A DNA stretch of 64,000 bases, taken from positions 1 to 64,000 of the forward strand of contig NZ_VCGY01000010.1 in NCBI RefSeq assembly GCF_016597725.1, written 5' to 3'. The notes under the pieces were generated by a model. The model did not search any database, was not told the origin of the DNA, and saw nothing but the letters and a program-made list of their open reading frames with translations. The position numbers and the translations under genes are program-made. This DNA comes from Marinobacter sp. 1-4A (GTDB lineage Bacteria; Pseudomonadota; Gammaproteobacteria; Pseudomonadales; Oleiphilaceae). This document shows positions 7,805 through 14,800 of the stretch, one piece after another. Every line of letters starts with the position of its first letter. Position 1 is the stretch's first letter.

Positions 7805-7812
7805 ATCATTCG

Positions 7813-8214
7813 TTATGTTTTTGGTAGGGCAGGCTCAAGTCCAAGATGATCGACAAAAGGGAGAAAGTCGCGATCTAAAAACAGCAGAGGTAGCCGTTTT
7901 TCTATGCAGAACGTAGCGATTATCACATCGGCGGTTTTTCTGATCGTGATGCCTTTTTTACGCAGTGCCCGGTAGTTGTCGGCGCACTTAGCTGCCATTT
8001 CTTTGCCAAACATTTCGTGCTGATCCAGTGCTAGCAGGCTTTGCTTGGTTTGGCGATATTGTTTGTCGTCGCGGATGCCTTGCAGGATTTCCAGAAATAT
8101 GAGGTCGCCGATAGCAACTGAACCTTGAACTATCGAGGTATCTAGCAGATCAGTTTGCGGGTTTTCGACTCCATTGAAATAGTCAATCCAGACGCTGGTA
8201 TCCACCAAGATCAT
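7813..8214 (-). CDS. vapC: VapC-type PIN-domain ribonuclease toxin (cassette)
   Basis: The 133-residue protein has the PIN acidic set D5 (MILVDTSVWIDYF), E42 (LIFLEIL), D96 (KTADVIIA) and D114 (LFLDRDF). VapC toxins cleave tRNA or rRNA and are held inactive by VapB. It overlaps vapB by 4 bp (ATGA). The pair faces against the cassette direction, so it must use its own promoter, as toxin-antitoxin cassettes usually do. Its stop codon lies inside the R' site GTTATGT that was cut from attC 10 by the IS. Confidence 0.92.
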   Translation of the reverse strand: MILVDTSVWIDYFNGVENPQTDLLDTSIVQGSVAIGDLIFLEILQGIRDDKQYRQTKQSLLALDQHEMFGKEMAAKCADNYRALRKKGITIRKTADVIIATFCIEKRLPLLFLDRDFLPFVDHLGLEPALPKT

Positions 8215-8405
8215 CCGGCACTCCGCATTTCATTCAGGTCGCCTTCCCACTTGATCTTGCCACGCAGCTTTCGAATTTCCTGCTGTTTGCTAAGCTGGAT
8301 TAGGAGTTTCAGGCCTTGCTCAACGGCCTCTTTTTTAGTGTCGTAACCGGAGGCTTTCAGGGCTTCGGCCATTAACTGGTCGTCAATGACGATGTTTGTT
8401 CTCAT
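8211..8405 (-). CDS. vapB: VapB-type antitoxin (cassette)
   Basis: The 64-residue antitoxin starts at ATG 8405, preceded by AGGTGG. RTNIVIDDQLMAEALKASGY followed by KKEAVEQGLKLLI is the DUF2191/VapB ribbon-helix-helix pattern. The acidic-basic C-terminus (IRKLRGKIKWEGDLNEMR) is the toxin-binding tail. It is the first gene of the pair, just downstream of a perfect inverted repeat that should be its own operator. Confidence 0.9.
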   Translation of the reverse strand: MRTNIVIDDQLMAEALKASGYDTKKEAVEQGLKLLIQLSKQQEIRKLRGKIKWEGDLNEMRSAG

Positions 8406-8415
8406 GATCCACCTA

Positions 8416-8443
8416 TGTGTATAGAATATTAATTTTATACACA
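8416..8443 (-). promoter_or_regulatory. vapBC operator/promoter palindrome
   Basis: TGTGTATA (8416-8423) and TATACACA (8436-8443) form a perfect 8-bp inverted repeat with a 12-bp AT-rich spacer, ending 11 bp before the vapB start. It fits VapBC autorepression; a -10 like element lies within it on the minus strand. Confidence 0.72.
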
Positions 8444-8462
8444 CGTTAGCATGTCGTGGAGA

Positions 8463-8540
8463 ACATAACAATCGGCTGCACAGCGACCGATTTTCCACCG
8501 CTTTGCGGCTCCAAACCGGCGCGTGAGCCGGGCGTTAGCT
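8463..8540 (+). repeat. attC site 11
   Basis: R'' ACATAAC (8463-8469) complements GTTATGT at 7812-7818, proving the vapBC cassette border lost to the IS. R' GTTAGCT is at 8534-8540. Confidence 0.92.
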
Positions 8541-8558
8541 CGGGTTGCCTTCCAGAAA

Positions 8559-8578
8559 AGTGATACTATAGTGTCACT
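8559..8578 (+). promoter_or_regulatory. Imperfect palindromic operator of the Phd/ParE pair
   Basis: AGTGATACTATAGTGTCACT is a near-perfect 20-bp palindrome, mismatched at only one base pair, 25 bp before the antitoxin start. Such sites bind Phd/YefM antitoxins that repress their own operon; TACTAT within it could serve as a -10 box. Confidence 0.65.
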
Positions 8579-8603
8579 ATCAGTTTGATTCAGGGTGAAC
8601 CCA

Positions 8604-8861
8604 ATGAAAGTTGAACTTGTTACAAACCTCAAGCGTCAAGCCACAAAAATTCTGGCGGACCTGCATTTGTCTAAAGAGCCGATACTGATCACGGAGCATG
8701 GTCAGCCTTCCGCTTACCTTGTCGATGTGCAAGATTATGAGTTCATGCAGCGTCGACTTGAGCTGCTTGAGGGGCTCTCACGGGGAGAGCGTGCTGTACT
8801 TGAGGGAAGAACGTACAGCCAAAGCGAGGCCAGGGAGAAAATGAGTAAATGGCTAAAGTAA
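8604..8861 (+). CDS. Phd/YefM-family antitoxin (cassette)
   Basis: The 85-residue protein (ATG 8604; a GTG at 8595 is possible) has VTNLKRQATKILADL, ILITEHGQPSAYLVDVQDYE, the Phd/YefM DNA-binding domain with its HGxPxAxLV signature. The C-terminal tail (GRTYSQSEAREKMSKWL) should neutralise the toxin. It overlaps the next gene by 13 bp, giving translational coupling. It forms a two-gene type II toxin-antitoxin cassette likely to stabilise the array. Confidence 0.9.
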   Translation: MKVELVTNLKRQATKILADLHLSKEPILITEHGQPSAYLVDVQDYEFMQRRLELLEGLSRGERAVLEGRTYSQSEAREKMSKWLK

Positions 8862-9151
8862 TCTGGACGGAGCCCGCCCTTCAGGAGCTGGATGCCATCG
8901 CTGAGTACATCGCTTTGGATAATCCTGATGCCGCAAGTCATCTGGTTCAGGGTGTTTTTGAAAAAACCGAACGCTTGGAAGATTTTCCTCAGTCCGGGCG
9001 GATTCCTCCAGAGCTCCCTAACTCAGTATACAGGGAGGTAGTGGTTCCACCGTGCCGCATCTTTTATCGTGAGGATGAGATGCGAGTTCTAGTCCTTTAT
9101 GTCATGCGAGATGAGCGGCAACTTCGTGCATACATGCTTGAGAACAGCTAG
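8849..9151 (+). CDS. ParE/RelE-superfamily toxin (cassette)
   Basis: The 100-residue protein begins AKVIWTEPALQELDAIAEYI and continues DNPDAASHLVQGVFEKTERL, the two N-terminal helices of ParE/RelE toxins. The beta-sheet part is YREVVVPPCRIFYREDEMRVLVLYVMRDERQL. The ParE subgroup poisons gyrase and RelE cleaves mRNA; sequence alone favours the ParE-like branch. Partner of the upstream Phd-type antitoxin. Confidence 0.9.
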   Translation: MAKVIWTEPALQELDAIAEYIALDNPDAASHLVQGVFEKTERLEDFPQSGRIPPELPNSVYREVVVPPCRIFYREDEMRVLVLYVMRDERQLRAYMLENS

Positions 9152-9216
9152 CCAAGTGCGTCACGCGGATGCCTTTGTCTCCGCTTCACTACGTCAAAGT
9201 CACCGGTGCGTTAGGC
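9146..9216 (+). repeat. attC site 12 (degenerate R'')
   Basis: R' GTTAGGC is intact (9210-9216). Where AGCTAAC is expected to mirror GTTAGCT of the cassette start, the sequence is AGCTAGC (9146-9152), so the site has lost its AAC core and may no longer be excised. Confidence 0.65.
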
Positions 9217-9341
9217 ATTAGGGCTGTAGGAAAAACCCAAACGGATGGTTTTTGGTAGCATTGAGCAAACAGCAATTTGATTTTACACCCTTCATAAGAC
9301 CTTTGAGTCGCGCCGGTTGGTCATCGATGGTGGCGGGAGTT

Positions 9342-9908
9342 ATGCACAAGGAGAGCGCGGTGCCATTGTTTGAAACAGAGAGGTTGGTTGTAAGGAAGTT
9401 ATTCCATCAAGACGTTCCGGCGCTCACCGCAATGCTCAGTGACCCAGAGGTCATGAAATTCTCCGTTCGTGGAGTTTGCGATGAAGACGCTACCCGAAAG
9501 TTCGTTGATTGGTGCCTTGAGTGTTACGCCGCTCATGGAATGGGGCCATGGGCATTGTGCGAGAAGGAATCAGGGCACTTTATCGGCTTCTGTGGCGTTG
9601 GGCCGGAGTTGGTTGGCGATGTTGAAGAAATCAATTTAGGTTATCGTCTGGCGCGTAGGTTTTGGCATCAGGGGTATGCGACAGAAGCTGCCAAAGGTGT
9701 TCTAAAGTATGCTTTTGATCAAAAGCAATGCGATTCGGTAATTGTTATTATCGAGCCGGAGCATACAGCTTCTGTTAAGGTGACGGAAAAGGTCGGGTTC
9801 GGAAACTATACGCTTCAAGAGTTCCATGGCCGATCTGTGCGGGTGTATCGAATGACGTGCGACGATTGGGCATTGCGCAACAAACTGTTGTCGTGCGTTC
9901 GTCCATAA
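9342..9908 (+). CDS. GNAT-family N-acetyltransferase (cassette)
   Basis: I set the start at ATG 9342 (188 aa), with GGGAG 5 bp upstream; an in-frame TTG 9252 would add 30 residues. LFETERLVVRKL at the N-terminus and GYRLARRFWHQGYATEAAKG (acetyl-CoA pyrophosphate loop, HQGYAT) mark the RimJ/RimL-like GNAT group. SVKVTEKVGFGNY is the usual C-terminal end of the fold. It probably acetylates a small molecule or protein N-terminus; the substrate is unknown. Confidence 0.85.
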   Translation: MHKESAVPLFETERLVVRKLFHQDVPALTAMLSDPEVMKFSVRGVCDEDATRKFVDWCLECYAAHGMGPWALCEKESGHFIGFCGVGPELVGDVEEINLGYRLARRFWHQGYATEAAKGVLKYAFDQKQCDSVIVIIEPEHTASVKVTEKVGFGNYTLQEFHGRSVRVYRMTCDDWALRNKLLSCVRP

Positions 9909-9963
9909 AAGGCATGGTCTACAGCTGACTCGCAAACGCTCACCGTTTAGCGGGGCGTTAAAA
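9905..9963 (+). repeat. Degenerate attC site 13
   Basis: R' GTTAAAA (9957-9963) is intact and matches the next cassette's end. A left R'' complementary to GTTAGGC is absent; only ATAAAAG stands at the expected place. Probably a decayed site. Confidence 0.45.
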
Positions 9964-9982
9964 CTAAAAATCAGGAGGTCAC

Positions 9983-10471
9983 ATGCAACGGATAGCATCA
10001 CAAATTGTTTGGCAGTTTAGTCTACCCTTTCTTCTCCTGCTCCCCGGCTTTGCTCTTGCCGGAAATCCCGCTCCTGAAGACTATCTTGCGAGTGAGTCGT
10101 TTGTGCTGGAGGTTCGGTACTGTGAGTGCCAAGCTACCAATGCAGATAATACACCCTCTGGTATTTTACCCAGTTTTCTGAAGGAGTCGCGCCTTTTAAC
10201 GGTTGGCATATCGAGCGAGGGTAAAGGCTTTGCTTCTTCAAATGAGTTGTCCATCGGTTATGAACTCAAGCCAGTCGCAGGCTCACCCGACCAATACCAA
10301 TTCAACTATGCGGGCAATTACACTGCGAGTAATGGGGGCAGTGCTGGCGCTGGGGAATTGCTGCTGACTCAAGGCCAATGGGTCAATCTTTTTGGTACGC
10401 GGCATGAGAAAGATGCTGGGTCGCAACATAGCAATGTGGTGGTGCGGTTGGTTAAGTCCGGTGGTTCTTGA
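9983..10471 (+). CDS. Exported protein of unknown function (last cassette)
   Basis: The 162-residue protein starts at ATG 9983 behind CAGGAGG. Residues 1-26 are a signal peptide (LPFLLLLPGFALA before GNPAPED), so it should be periplasmic. The mature part is likely beta-rich, with a CEC motif near residue 47 and a glycine-rich segment ASNGGSAGAGELLL. I do not recognise a family. It is the final cassette: GTTAAAAC at its left and GTTTTAAC at its right are complementary. Confidence 0.72.
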   Translation: MQRIASQIVWQFSLPFLLLLPGFALAGNPAPEDYLASESFVLEVRYCECQATNADNTPSGILPSFLKESRLLTVGISSEGKGFASSNELSIGYELKPVAGSPDQYQFNYAGNYTASNGGSAGAGELLLTQGQWVNLFGTRHEKDAGSQHSNVVVRLVKSGGS

Positions 10472-10478
10472 AGGCAGG

Positions 10479-10560
10479 TTTTAACCAGTGCATCAAATTC
10501 CATTTGGACCGCGCTACGCTAAAAGCGGGCCCACTATGCGAAGTATGGGAGAACTTCTTA
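10479..10560 (+). repeat. Terminal, probably truncated attC at the end of the array
   Basis: TTTTAAC (10479-10485) is a proper R'' complementary to the cassette's left border. Body sequence follows, but no GTTRRRY can be found before the next gene, so the site seems truncated. The right end is approximate. Confidence 0.55.
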
Positions 10561-10573
10561 ACTTACATGGACA

Positions 10574-10624
10574 GTACGCCGCCAGTTTTACCTGAGCCTG
10601 AATAGTAGTCATTTGGCGGCGTAC
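10574..10624. repeat. 11-bp perfect inverted repeat at the array-chromosome border
   Basis: GTACGCCGCCA (10574-10584) and TGGCGGCGTAC (10614-10624) are exact reverse complements with a 29-bp spacer. No T-run follows. It may be a small mobile-element remnant, an operator or a structural boundary of the integron. Confidence 0.6.
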
Positions 10625-10673
10625 ATACCGCGATACTATGCGCGAAAATCACCATAAAAATGAGGCCAAAAAA

Positions 10674-11099
10674 TTGAAAGCGCTCTATCTCTCGTTAATT
10701 TTAGTATTTTCGTCTTTTGGTGCAGCGGCAGAAATATACAAATGGGTAGATGAGAATGGAAAGATTCATTTTGGTGACCGACGACCAACCCATCAAGTTT
10801 CGGATCAAGTTAAGTTAAAGATAAATACCTATGAAAGTGTGTCGTATGACATGTCTGCTTTTGATGTCGGAGAGAAAGTTATCATGTACTCGGCCAGTTG
10901 GTGTGGGTTTTGTAAAAAGGCGCGCCAGTACTTTGAGAAGAATGATATAGACTATGTTGAATACGATATTGAAAAAAATAAATCAGCAAAAAGAGCTTAT
11001 GATAAGTTGAACGCTACAGGTGTCCCGGTAATTTTGGTTGGTAAGGAACGAATGAATGGGTTCAGTGTGGCTGGTTTTAGGCGAATTTATGATCAATAG
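10674..11099 (+). CDS. Exported DUF4124-glutaredoxin fusion protein
   Basis: TTG 10674 has GAGG 8 bp upstream and gives a classical signal peptide (KALYLSLILVFSSFGAAA), so I prefer it (141 aa) to ATG 10638, which would add 12 polar residues. After cleavage comes EIYKWVDENGKIHFGDRRP, the DUF4124 motif. The C-terminal half is a glutaredoxin domain with VIMYSASWCGFCKKAR (CxxC redox site) and a TGVPVILVG cis-proline loop. It likely acts as a periplasmic thiol-disulphide protein. It is the first gene outside the cassettes. Confidence 0.85.
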   Translation: MKALYLSLILVFSSFGAAAEIYKWVDENGKIHFGDRRPTHQVSDQVKLKINTYESVSYDMSAFDVGEKVIMYSASWCGFCKKARQYFEKNDIDYVEYDIEKNKSAKRAYDKLNATGVPVILVGKERMNGFSVAGFRRIYDQ

Positions 11100-11286
11100 C
11101 ATAATAAATTAATCCAGCGGGAACTGGGTCTGTAGTAGTACGATATTGATCACCCGTTCATGCCGCTTTCTGATGATTTTCCACTGAGATGTTAGTGGCA
11201 AAGTCTGCATAGCTTTTGACCGTTGGCGGGGTGCGCCGAAGAGGGAGATGCAAAGCAGAGACGGCTGTGAATCAAGGGGGTTACCC

Positions 11287-11736
11287 GTGAAGCCCGAAAT
11301 AGAATCTAAATTTGCCACCTACCCGATAGAGGCTCAACGGCAGCTTGAAAATGTTCGCGGCCTCATTCTTGCCGTCGCCGCAGAAAACGGTTTAGGTACA
11401 GTTGAAGAGGGTCTCAAGTGGGGCGAAGCCAGCTACCTTGTAAAAGGTGGCAGCGCGATTCGAATGGACTGGAAGCCAAAAGATCCAGATGTCATTAAAG
11501 TATATTTTCACTGCCAGACCATATTGATCGAGACCTTCAAGGAGATCTACCCCGATGAATTCGAGTATGAGGGGAAAAGAGCTATTGATATTCCCCTAGG
11601 AGCCTCTACTGGGGACGGGCCGCTGCCGGATGCCCTTGTCAGGGTACCGTTTATTGTTGGCATTAAAGGTTCCCCTATGTGTCAGCTATGTTGCCGAGGT
11701 GAGTTCTTGTGTGGATACCCGCCTGATCTGGAGTGA
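11287..11736 (+). CDS. DUF1801 domain protein, abnormal C-terminus
   Basis: From GTG 11287 (149 aa) the protein shows ATYPIEAQRQLENVRGLILA, EEGLKWGEASYLVKGG and VIKVYFHCQT, the DUF1801 (YdhG-like) fold. The family normally ends soon after an IP(L)G segment with a helix; here, after RAIDIPLGA, the sequence becomes cysteine-rich and unlike the family. Its last 55 bp overlap the convergent gene 11682-12818. I suspect a frameshift or recombination has replaced the end. Function is unknown; DUF1801 may bind iron or act in stress. Confidence 0.7.
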   Translation: MKPEIESKFATYPIEAQRQLENVRGLILAVAAENGLGTVEEGLKWGEASYLVKGGSAIRMDWKPKDPDVIKVYFHCQTILIETFKEIYPDEFEYEGKRAIDIPLGASTGDGPLPDALVRVPFIVGIKGSPMCQLCCRGEFLCGYPPDLE

Positions 11737-12818
11737 AAATCCAGCACGGTCACACCAAACTCTTCGAGTGTGGAGCGCAACAATGCCGGATCTGTCTCCG
11801 CTTCTGCATACTGAGCACCAGCGCGGGCCGCGATGTGTCCGTTAAGGCCTAGAATTCTATCCACCTGAATTAATGCCCCTACGGCGGTTAAGTGTGTCTG
11901 TCCTTCCGGGTCGTTAACCTCCATTCGTCTGTAAACGTCACTACTGTCGCTCTCTCGTCCGACTACTTCTATTGCTATGCGATGGTGGTCTCCAGTTCCG
12001 GGGTTGTAAAGTATCGCTCGGCGTAAAGACGTGAATTGATCACCGCTTATGGCTCGCCAGATTCCAGTGCGAACCAGCATTTTGAGTAACCGGGTTGCCA
12101 TCACACTGCTAAACGCTATGCGGGTGGAGACTGAATTAGCACCAGTTATTGCGGGTAACGTCAGTTGGTCTGGAGCATCGAAGCGGTAAACGGCAACATC
12201 TCCCAACTCTTGGAAGTGTGCCAAGCGTCCATCGGTGAATGACTTTTTCTGTTTACGCAGCCCCCCTTCCATCACTTCGAAGGGTAGCTCCAGTCTGTCC
12301 ATGTACTCTGCTGAATTGGGTCCCGCTTTGTCGTTCATACCATAGAGCACATCGATAGTAATGGCATCGGTCACCATATCCATACTGGCTCCACGCGCCA
12401 GAGTGGCCGCCACCGCCGCCATCCAGGACGAAGCAAAAACGACAGGTGAGGTTAGGGAAGACGTTGACTGTAGTGCGGGCAATACGGCCACGGCATGACG
12501 TACCCGTTCCGTCCAGCGCGTGATGTCGAGATAGGGGATGTTTCGCCGCAAACAGGACGAAAGCAATTTGTCGCCAGAATCATTTGTCAGCGACACCACT
12601 AAATGTGGCGTTTCTTGCGCATTTTCTAATGGATCCGAATCGTCTGTGTTCAGGGTTATCGCTGAGGCATTCGGTAAGGTGCTGGCTAGCATCTGGGCAC
12701 GCTCAAACGAACGACCACCGATGATTAGACGATAATTCGGGTGACGCTTGCTAAGCATCGCGGCGAGTTGTGTGCCGACAATGCCGTACCCTCCGGCTAG
12801 CAAAATTGAATCAGGCAT
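11682..12818 (-). CDS. Saccharopine dehydrogenase-like NAD(P)-binding protein
   Basis: The 378-residue protein begins MPDSILLAGGYGIVGTQLAA, a Rossmann dinucleotide loop (GGYGIVG). RLIIGGRSFERAQML and NIPYLDITRW match the saccharopine-dehydrogenase NADP domain family. Substrate unknown. It is divergent from the TetR gene, and two TetR-type palindromes lie between them, so it is the likely regulated target. The last residues overlap the 3' end of the DUF1801 gene on the other strand. Confidence 0.82.
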   Translation of the reverse strand: MPDSILLAGGYGIVGTQLAAMLSKRHPNYRLIIGGRSFERAQMLASTLPNASAITLNTDDSDPLENAQETPHLVVSLTNDSGDKLLSSCLRRNIPYLDITRWTERVRHAVAVLPALQSTSSLTSPVVFASSWMAAVAATLARGASMDMVTDAITIDVLYGMNDKAGPNSAEYMDRLELPFEVMEGGLRKQKKSFTDGRLAHFQELGDVAVYRFDAPDQLTLPAITGANSVSTRIAFSSVMATRLLKMLVRTGIWRAISGDQFTSLRRAILYNPGTGDHHRIAIEVVGRESDSSDVYRRMEVNDPEGQTHLTAVGALIQVDRILGLNGHIAARAGAQYAEAETDPALLRSTLEEFGVTVLDFHSRSGGYPHKNSPRQHS

Positions 12819-12830
12819 GGCATTCTCCTT

Positions 12831-12849
12831 TTAGGTCTTGTGACCAATT
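12831..12849. promoter_or_regulatory. TetR-type operator 1
   Basis: TTAGGTCTTGTGACCAATT contains the inverted repeat GGTC-ttgt-GACC. It starts 13 bp upstream of the saccharopine-dehydrogenase-like gene. Confidence 0.65.
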
Positions 12850-12860
12850 AAAATCTAATA

Positions 12861-12880
12861 TTAGGTATGTTGACCTAATT
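12861..12880. promoter_or_regulatory. TetR-type operator 2
   Basis: TTAGGTATGTTGACCTAATT repeats operator 1 exactly 30 bp further on, about three helical turns, and is palindromic at its ends (ATTAGGT/ACCTAAT with the adjoining base). It should cover the divergent promoters. Confidence 0.7.
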
Positions 12881-12912
12881 TTTCAATGTGTTTTTGCTAC
12901 CGAGTAGAGGCC

Positions 12913-13542
12913 ATGGTCACGAATAGCCAGACGAGCAAAACACCCCTAAGTCCAAAGGGGCGCAAACGTCGCGAAGAAATTCTAGAAGCTGCGGGGAATA
13001 TTCTTGAGGAGGAAGGGTACGCGGGGTTTTATACGCGGAGTATCGCCGCAAGGCTGGGAATCCGATTGTCTAATGTGCAGTACTACTTCCCCACTCGGGA
13101 GTCTCTTCTGGAGGCGCTGTTCCATCATGCTCTTGAAGCCGCCGCAATGGAGCTTGAGAAGCCGGCCCAGAGAGGCGGTCTAACACCTCTCATCCGCTTC
13201 ATCTTGGCAGATCAACAATCTCCGCGCAGTTGTCGAATGTTCTGGGAATTATGGGCAATAGCTGGGCGCGAACCGGAAGCCTACTCTGTCATGTCTAATT
13301 ATTACATTGCGTACCGGGATGCCCTTGCAACAGCCATAGCCATGGAGGCGCCGCAACTGGAGTCCGATATGCTCAAAAAGCGTGCGTTGCTGGTTATGTC
13401 GCTACTGGAAGGGGTGTCACTGTTCAGAGGGGAGCGCAGAAAATTCTCAGGCGTGGGCCAAGGGTTTGATGACGATATCATCCAAGCTGTCTACGCGCTG
13501 ACCTTGGGGTCAGCCCCCCCAACAATACCCGAGACTTCTTGA
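12913..13542 (+). CDS. TetR/AcrR-family transcriptional regulator
   Basis: I choose ATG 12913 (209 aa), with GTAGAGG upstream. Residues about 15-65 form the TetR helix-turn-helix: GRKRREEILEAAGNILEEEG, YTRSIAARLGIRLSNVQYYF and PTRESLLEALF. The C-terminal ligand domain is unassigned. Divergent orientation with 11682-12818 and paired operators imply control of that gene and itself. Confidence 0.9.
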   Translation: MVTNSQTSKTPLSPKGRKRREEILEAAGNILEEEGYAGFYTRSIAARLGIRLSNVQYYFPTRESLLEALFHHALEAAAMELEKPAQRGGLTPLIRFILADQQSPRSCRMFWELWAIAGREPEAYSVMSNYYIAYRDALATAIAMEAPQLESDMLKKRALLVMSLLEGVSLFRGERRKFSGVGQGFDDDIIQAVYALTLGSAPPTIPETS

Positions 13543-13677
13543 TCGCTAAACGTTGGGCTGTGCGCCCGTTAGGAACTTGTCGCAAGACTCATGCGCCTCC
13601 TTTTGCCTCCATCTCTTGTGTGAAGTGCGATATTCTATTTATAAACAGCTAAATAATAATCGTGACTGAGCTTGCTT

Positions 13678-14733
13678 ATGGATGTTAGCACCGAACCGCC
13701 AACAGGTTTAATCGAATCAGGATACTCGGTTAGCTGGTACTTATTCTGGGGTGTAACCCTGACCCTGTTGGCTTTGTTGCTGGCCGGCGCTTGGTACCTT
13801 CTGCGTTACCGCCGTGCTATGAATGCGCAAAATTTGTTAGTACAAGAGTTGCGTGAGGGCGCGGATTCTTTCCGTTATCTTGTTGAAAATGCGCACGAAG
13901 GGATTGCCGTGGTGCAAAATACGCGGCTGGTATACCTGAACCCGCGCATGTGTGAAATGAGCGGGTATGATGAAGATGAGCTCAAAGCGCTGCCGTCTTT
14001 CATGCCTCTCATCCATCCATCTGCACGGGATGAAATGATGGCTAATTATCAGCGCCGTATAGCAGGGGAGGGAGCACCGCATCGTTACGAAAGCCTCTTT
14101 CTACGCAAGGATGGCACCAGCTACCCTATTGAAATAAGTGGCGCAGCGATTGTTTGGGGTGGGCAGCCAGCAACGCTCAACATGCTTTCTGATATTTCTG
14201 ACCGTAAGGCGGCTGAAGAAAAGATTCTGTATCTGGCTCACCACGACAGCCTCACTGGCCTCGTTAATCGCTCAGTGCTGAATGAGCGAATCAAGCAAAC
14301 CATTGGTTTGGCGCAGCGCAGTAAAGACCCGTTTGCCGTGTTATTCATCGACCTTAATGCCTTTAAGCAAGTAAATGATACCTACGGGCACGAGGCGGGC
14401 GACGCTCTGCTGCAGCAGGTGGCTCAACGCATCAAACAGCAGCTGAGAGACACCGATACCTTTGCCCGTATTGGCGGGGATGAGTTTGTAGTTTTGCTGG
14501 CTCAAACAAAAGGCAGCCTAGGCGTGAAGCAAACCATGGCCCGCATTGAAGCGGCTATGGCTGAGCCCTTTCAGATTCAGCATCACAATGTGCATTGCCA
14601 TGTGAGTCAAGGTGCGGCGCTATACCCTGAAGACGGAGCATCGGTACAAGCGCTGTTAAGCAAGGCTGATGAAAACATGTATGCGGATAAATGTAGTTAC
14701 TACGAAAGCAATAACTCTAACCCTCCAACATGA
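13678..14733 (+). CDS. PAS-GGDEF diguanylate cyclase
   Basis: The 351-residue protein (ATG 13678) has one membrane helix (WYLFWGVTLTLLALLLAGAWYL), a PAS domain (FRYLVENAHEGIAVVQ to NMLSDISDRKAAEE) and a GGDEF domain. The catalytic motif is intact, RIGGDEFVVL, and HHDSLTGLVNRSVL and FIDLNAFKQVND mark the nucleotide site. It should make cyclic di-GMP in response to a signal sensed by PAS. The C-terminal part is slightly short after the motif but appears complete. Confidence 0.92.
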   Translation: MDVSTEPPTGLIESGYSVSWYLFWGVTLTLLALLLAGAWYLLRYRRAMNAQNLLVQELREGADSFRYLVENAHEGIAVVQNTRLVYLNPRMCEMSGYDEDELKALPSFMPLIHPSARDEMMANYQRRIAGEGAPHRYESLFLRKDGTSYPIEISGAAIVWGGQPATLNMLSDISDRKAAEEKILYLAHHDSLTGLVNRSVLNERIKQTIGLAQRSKDPFAVLFIDLNAFKQVNDTYGHEAGDALLQQVAQRIKQQLRDTDTFARIGGDEFVVLLAQTKGSLGVKQTMARIEAAMAEPFQIQHHNVHCHVSQGAALYPEDGASVQALLSKADENMYADKCSYYESNNSNPPT

Positions 14734-14800
14734 TGCCCGCCGCGTTCTTTTGTCTTCGCTCTGTATCTCGCTGTAAAAGCGAGCCGCAACATGCGCTATT

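Larger units (their letters stand above)
6485..7811 (-). mobile_element. IS1111-group (IS110 family) element inserted in an attC site
   Basis: The element carries one transposase on the minus strand and 15-bp perfect subterminal inverted repeats (6488-6502 and 7790-7804). About 3 bases lie outside one repeat and 7 outside the other, the layout described for the IS1111-attC group. There is no target duplication, as is typical of IS110. It sits exactly at the G^TT recombination point of attC 10; borders may shift by one base. The long non-coding stretch is downstream of the transposase gene, where IS1111 elements encode their guide RNA. Confidence 0.9.
1..10560 (+). mobile_element. Distal part of a chromosomal integron cassette array
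   Basis: About thirteen short gene units are separated by imperfect palindromes that begin with RYYYAAC and end with GTTRRRY, the hallmarks of attC. In nearly every unit the bases after the upstream GTT are the reverse complement of those before the terminal AAC, as expected for an integrated circular cassette. All genes but vapBC (and the IS transposase) read rightward with attC downstream, so attI and the integrase lie left of base 1 and this is the old, distal end. The last three attC sites are degenerate, fitting an array terminus. Several attC pairs are near-identical but the set is mixed. Confidence 0.93.

Noticed and set aside
8443..8449. CGTTAGC just after the vapBC operator, resembling an attC core
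   Set aside because: It lacks an attC body and a matching partner; the true R'' is at 8463-8469.
10486..10673. Search for a complete attC or an integrase-like gene at the right end of the array
   Set aside because: Only an R'' and partial body are visible; no GTTRRRY or integrase sequence was found.
13543..13677. Sequence TAAACG to CCGTTAGG resembling an attC remnant outside the array
   Set aside because: Too short and without a palindrome; probably chance.
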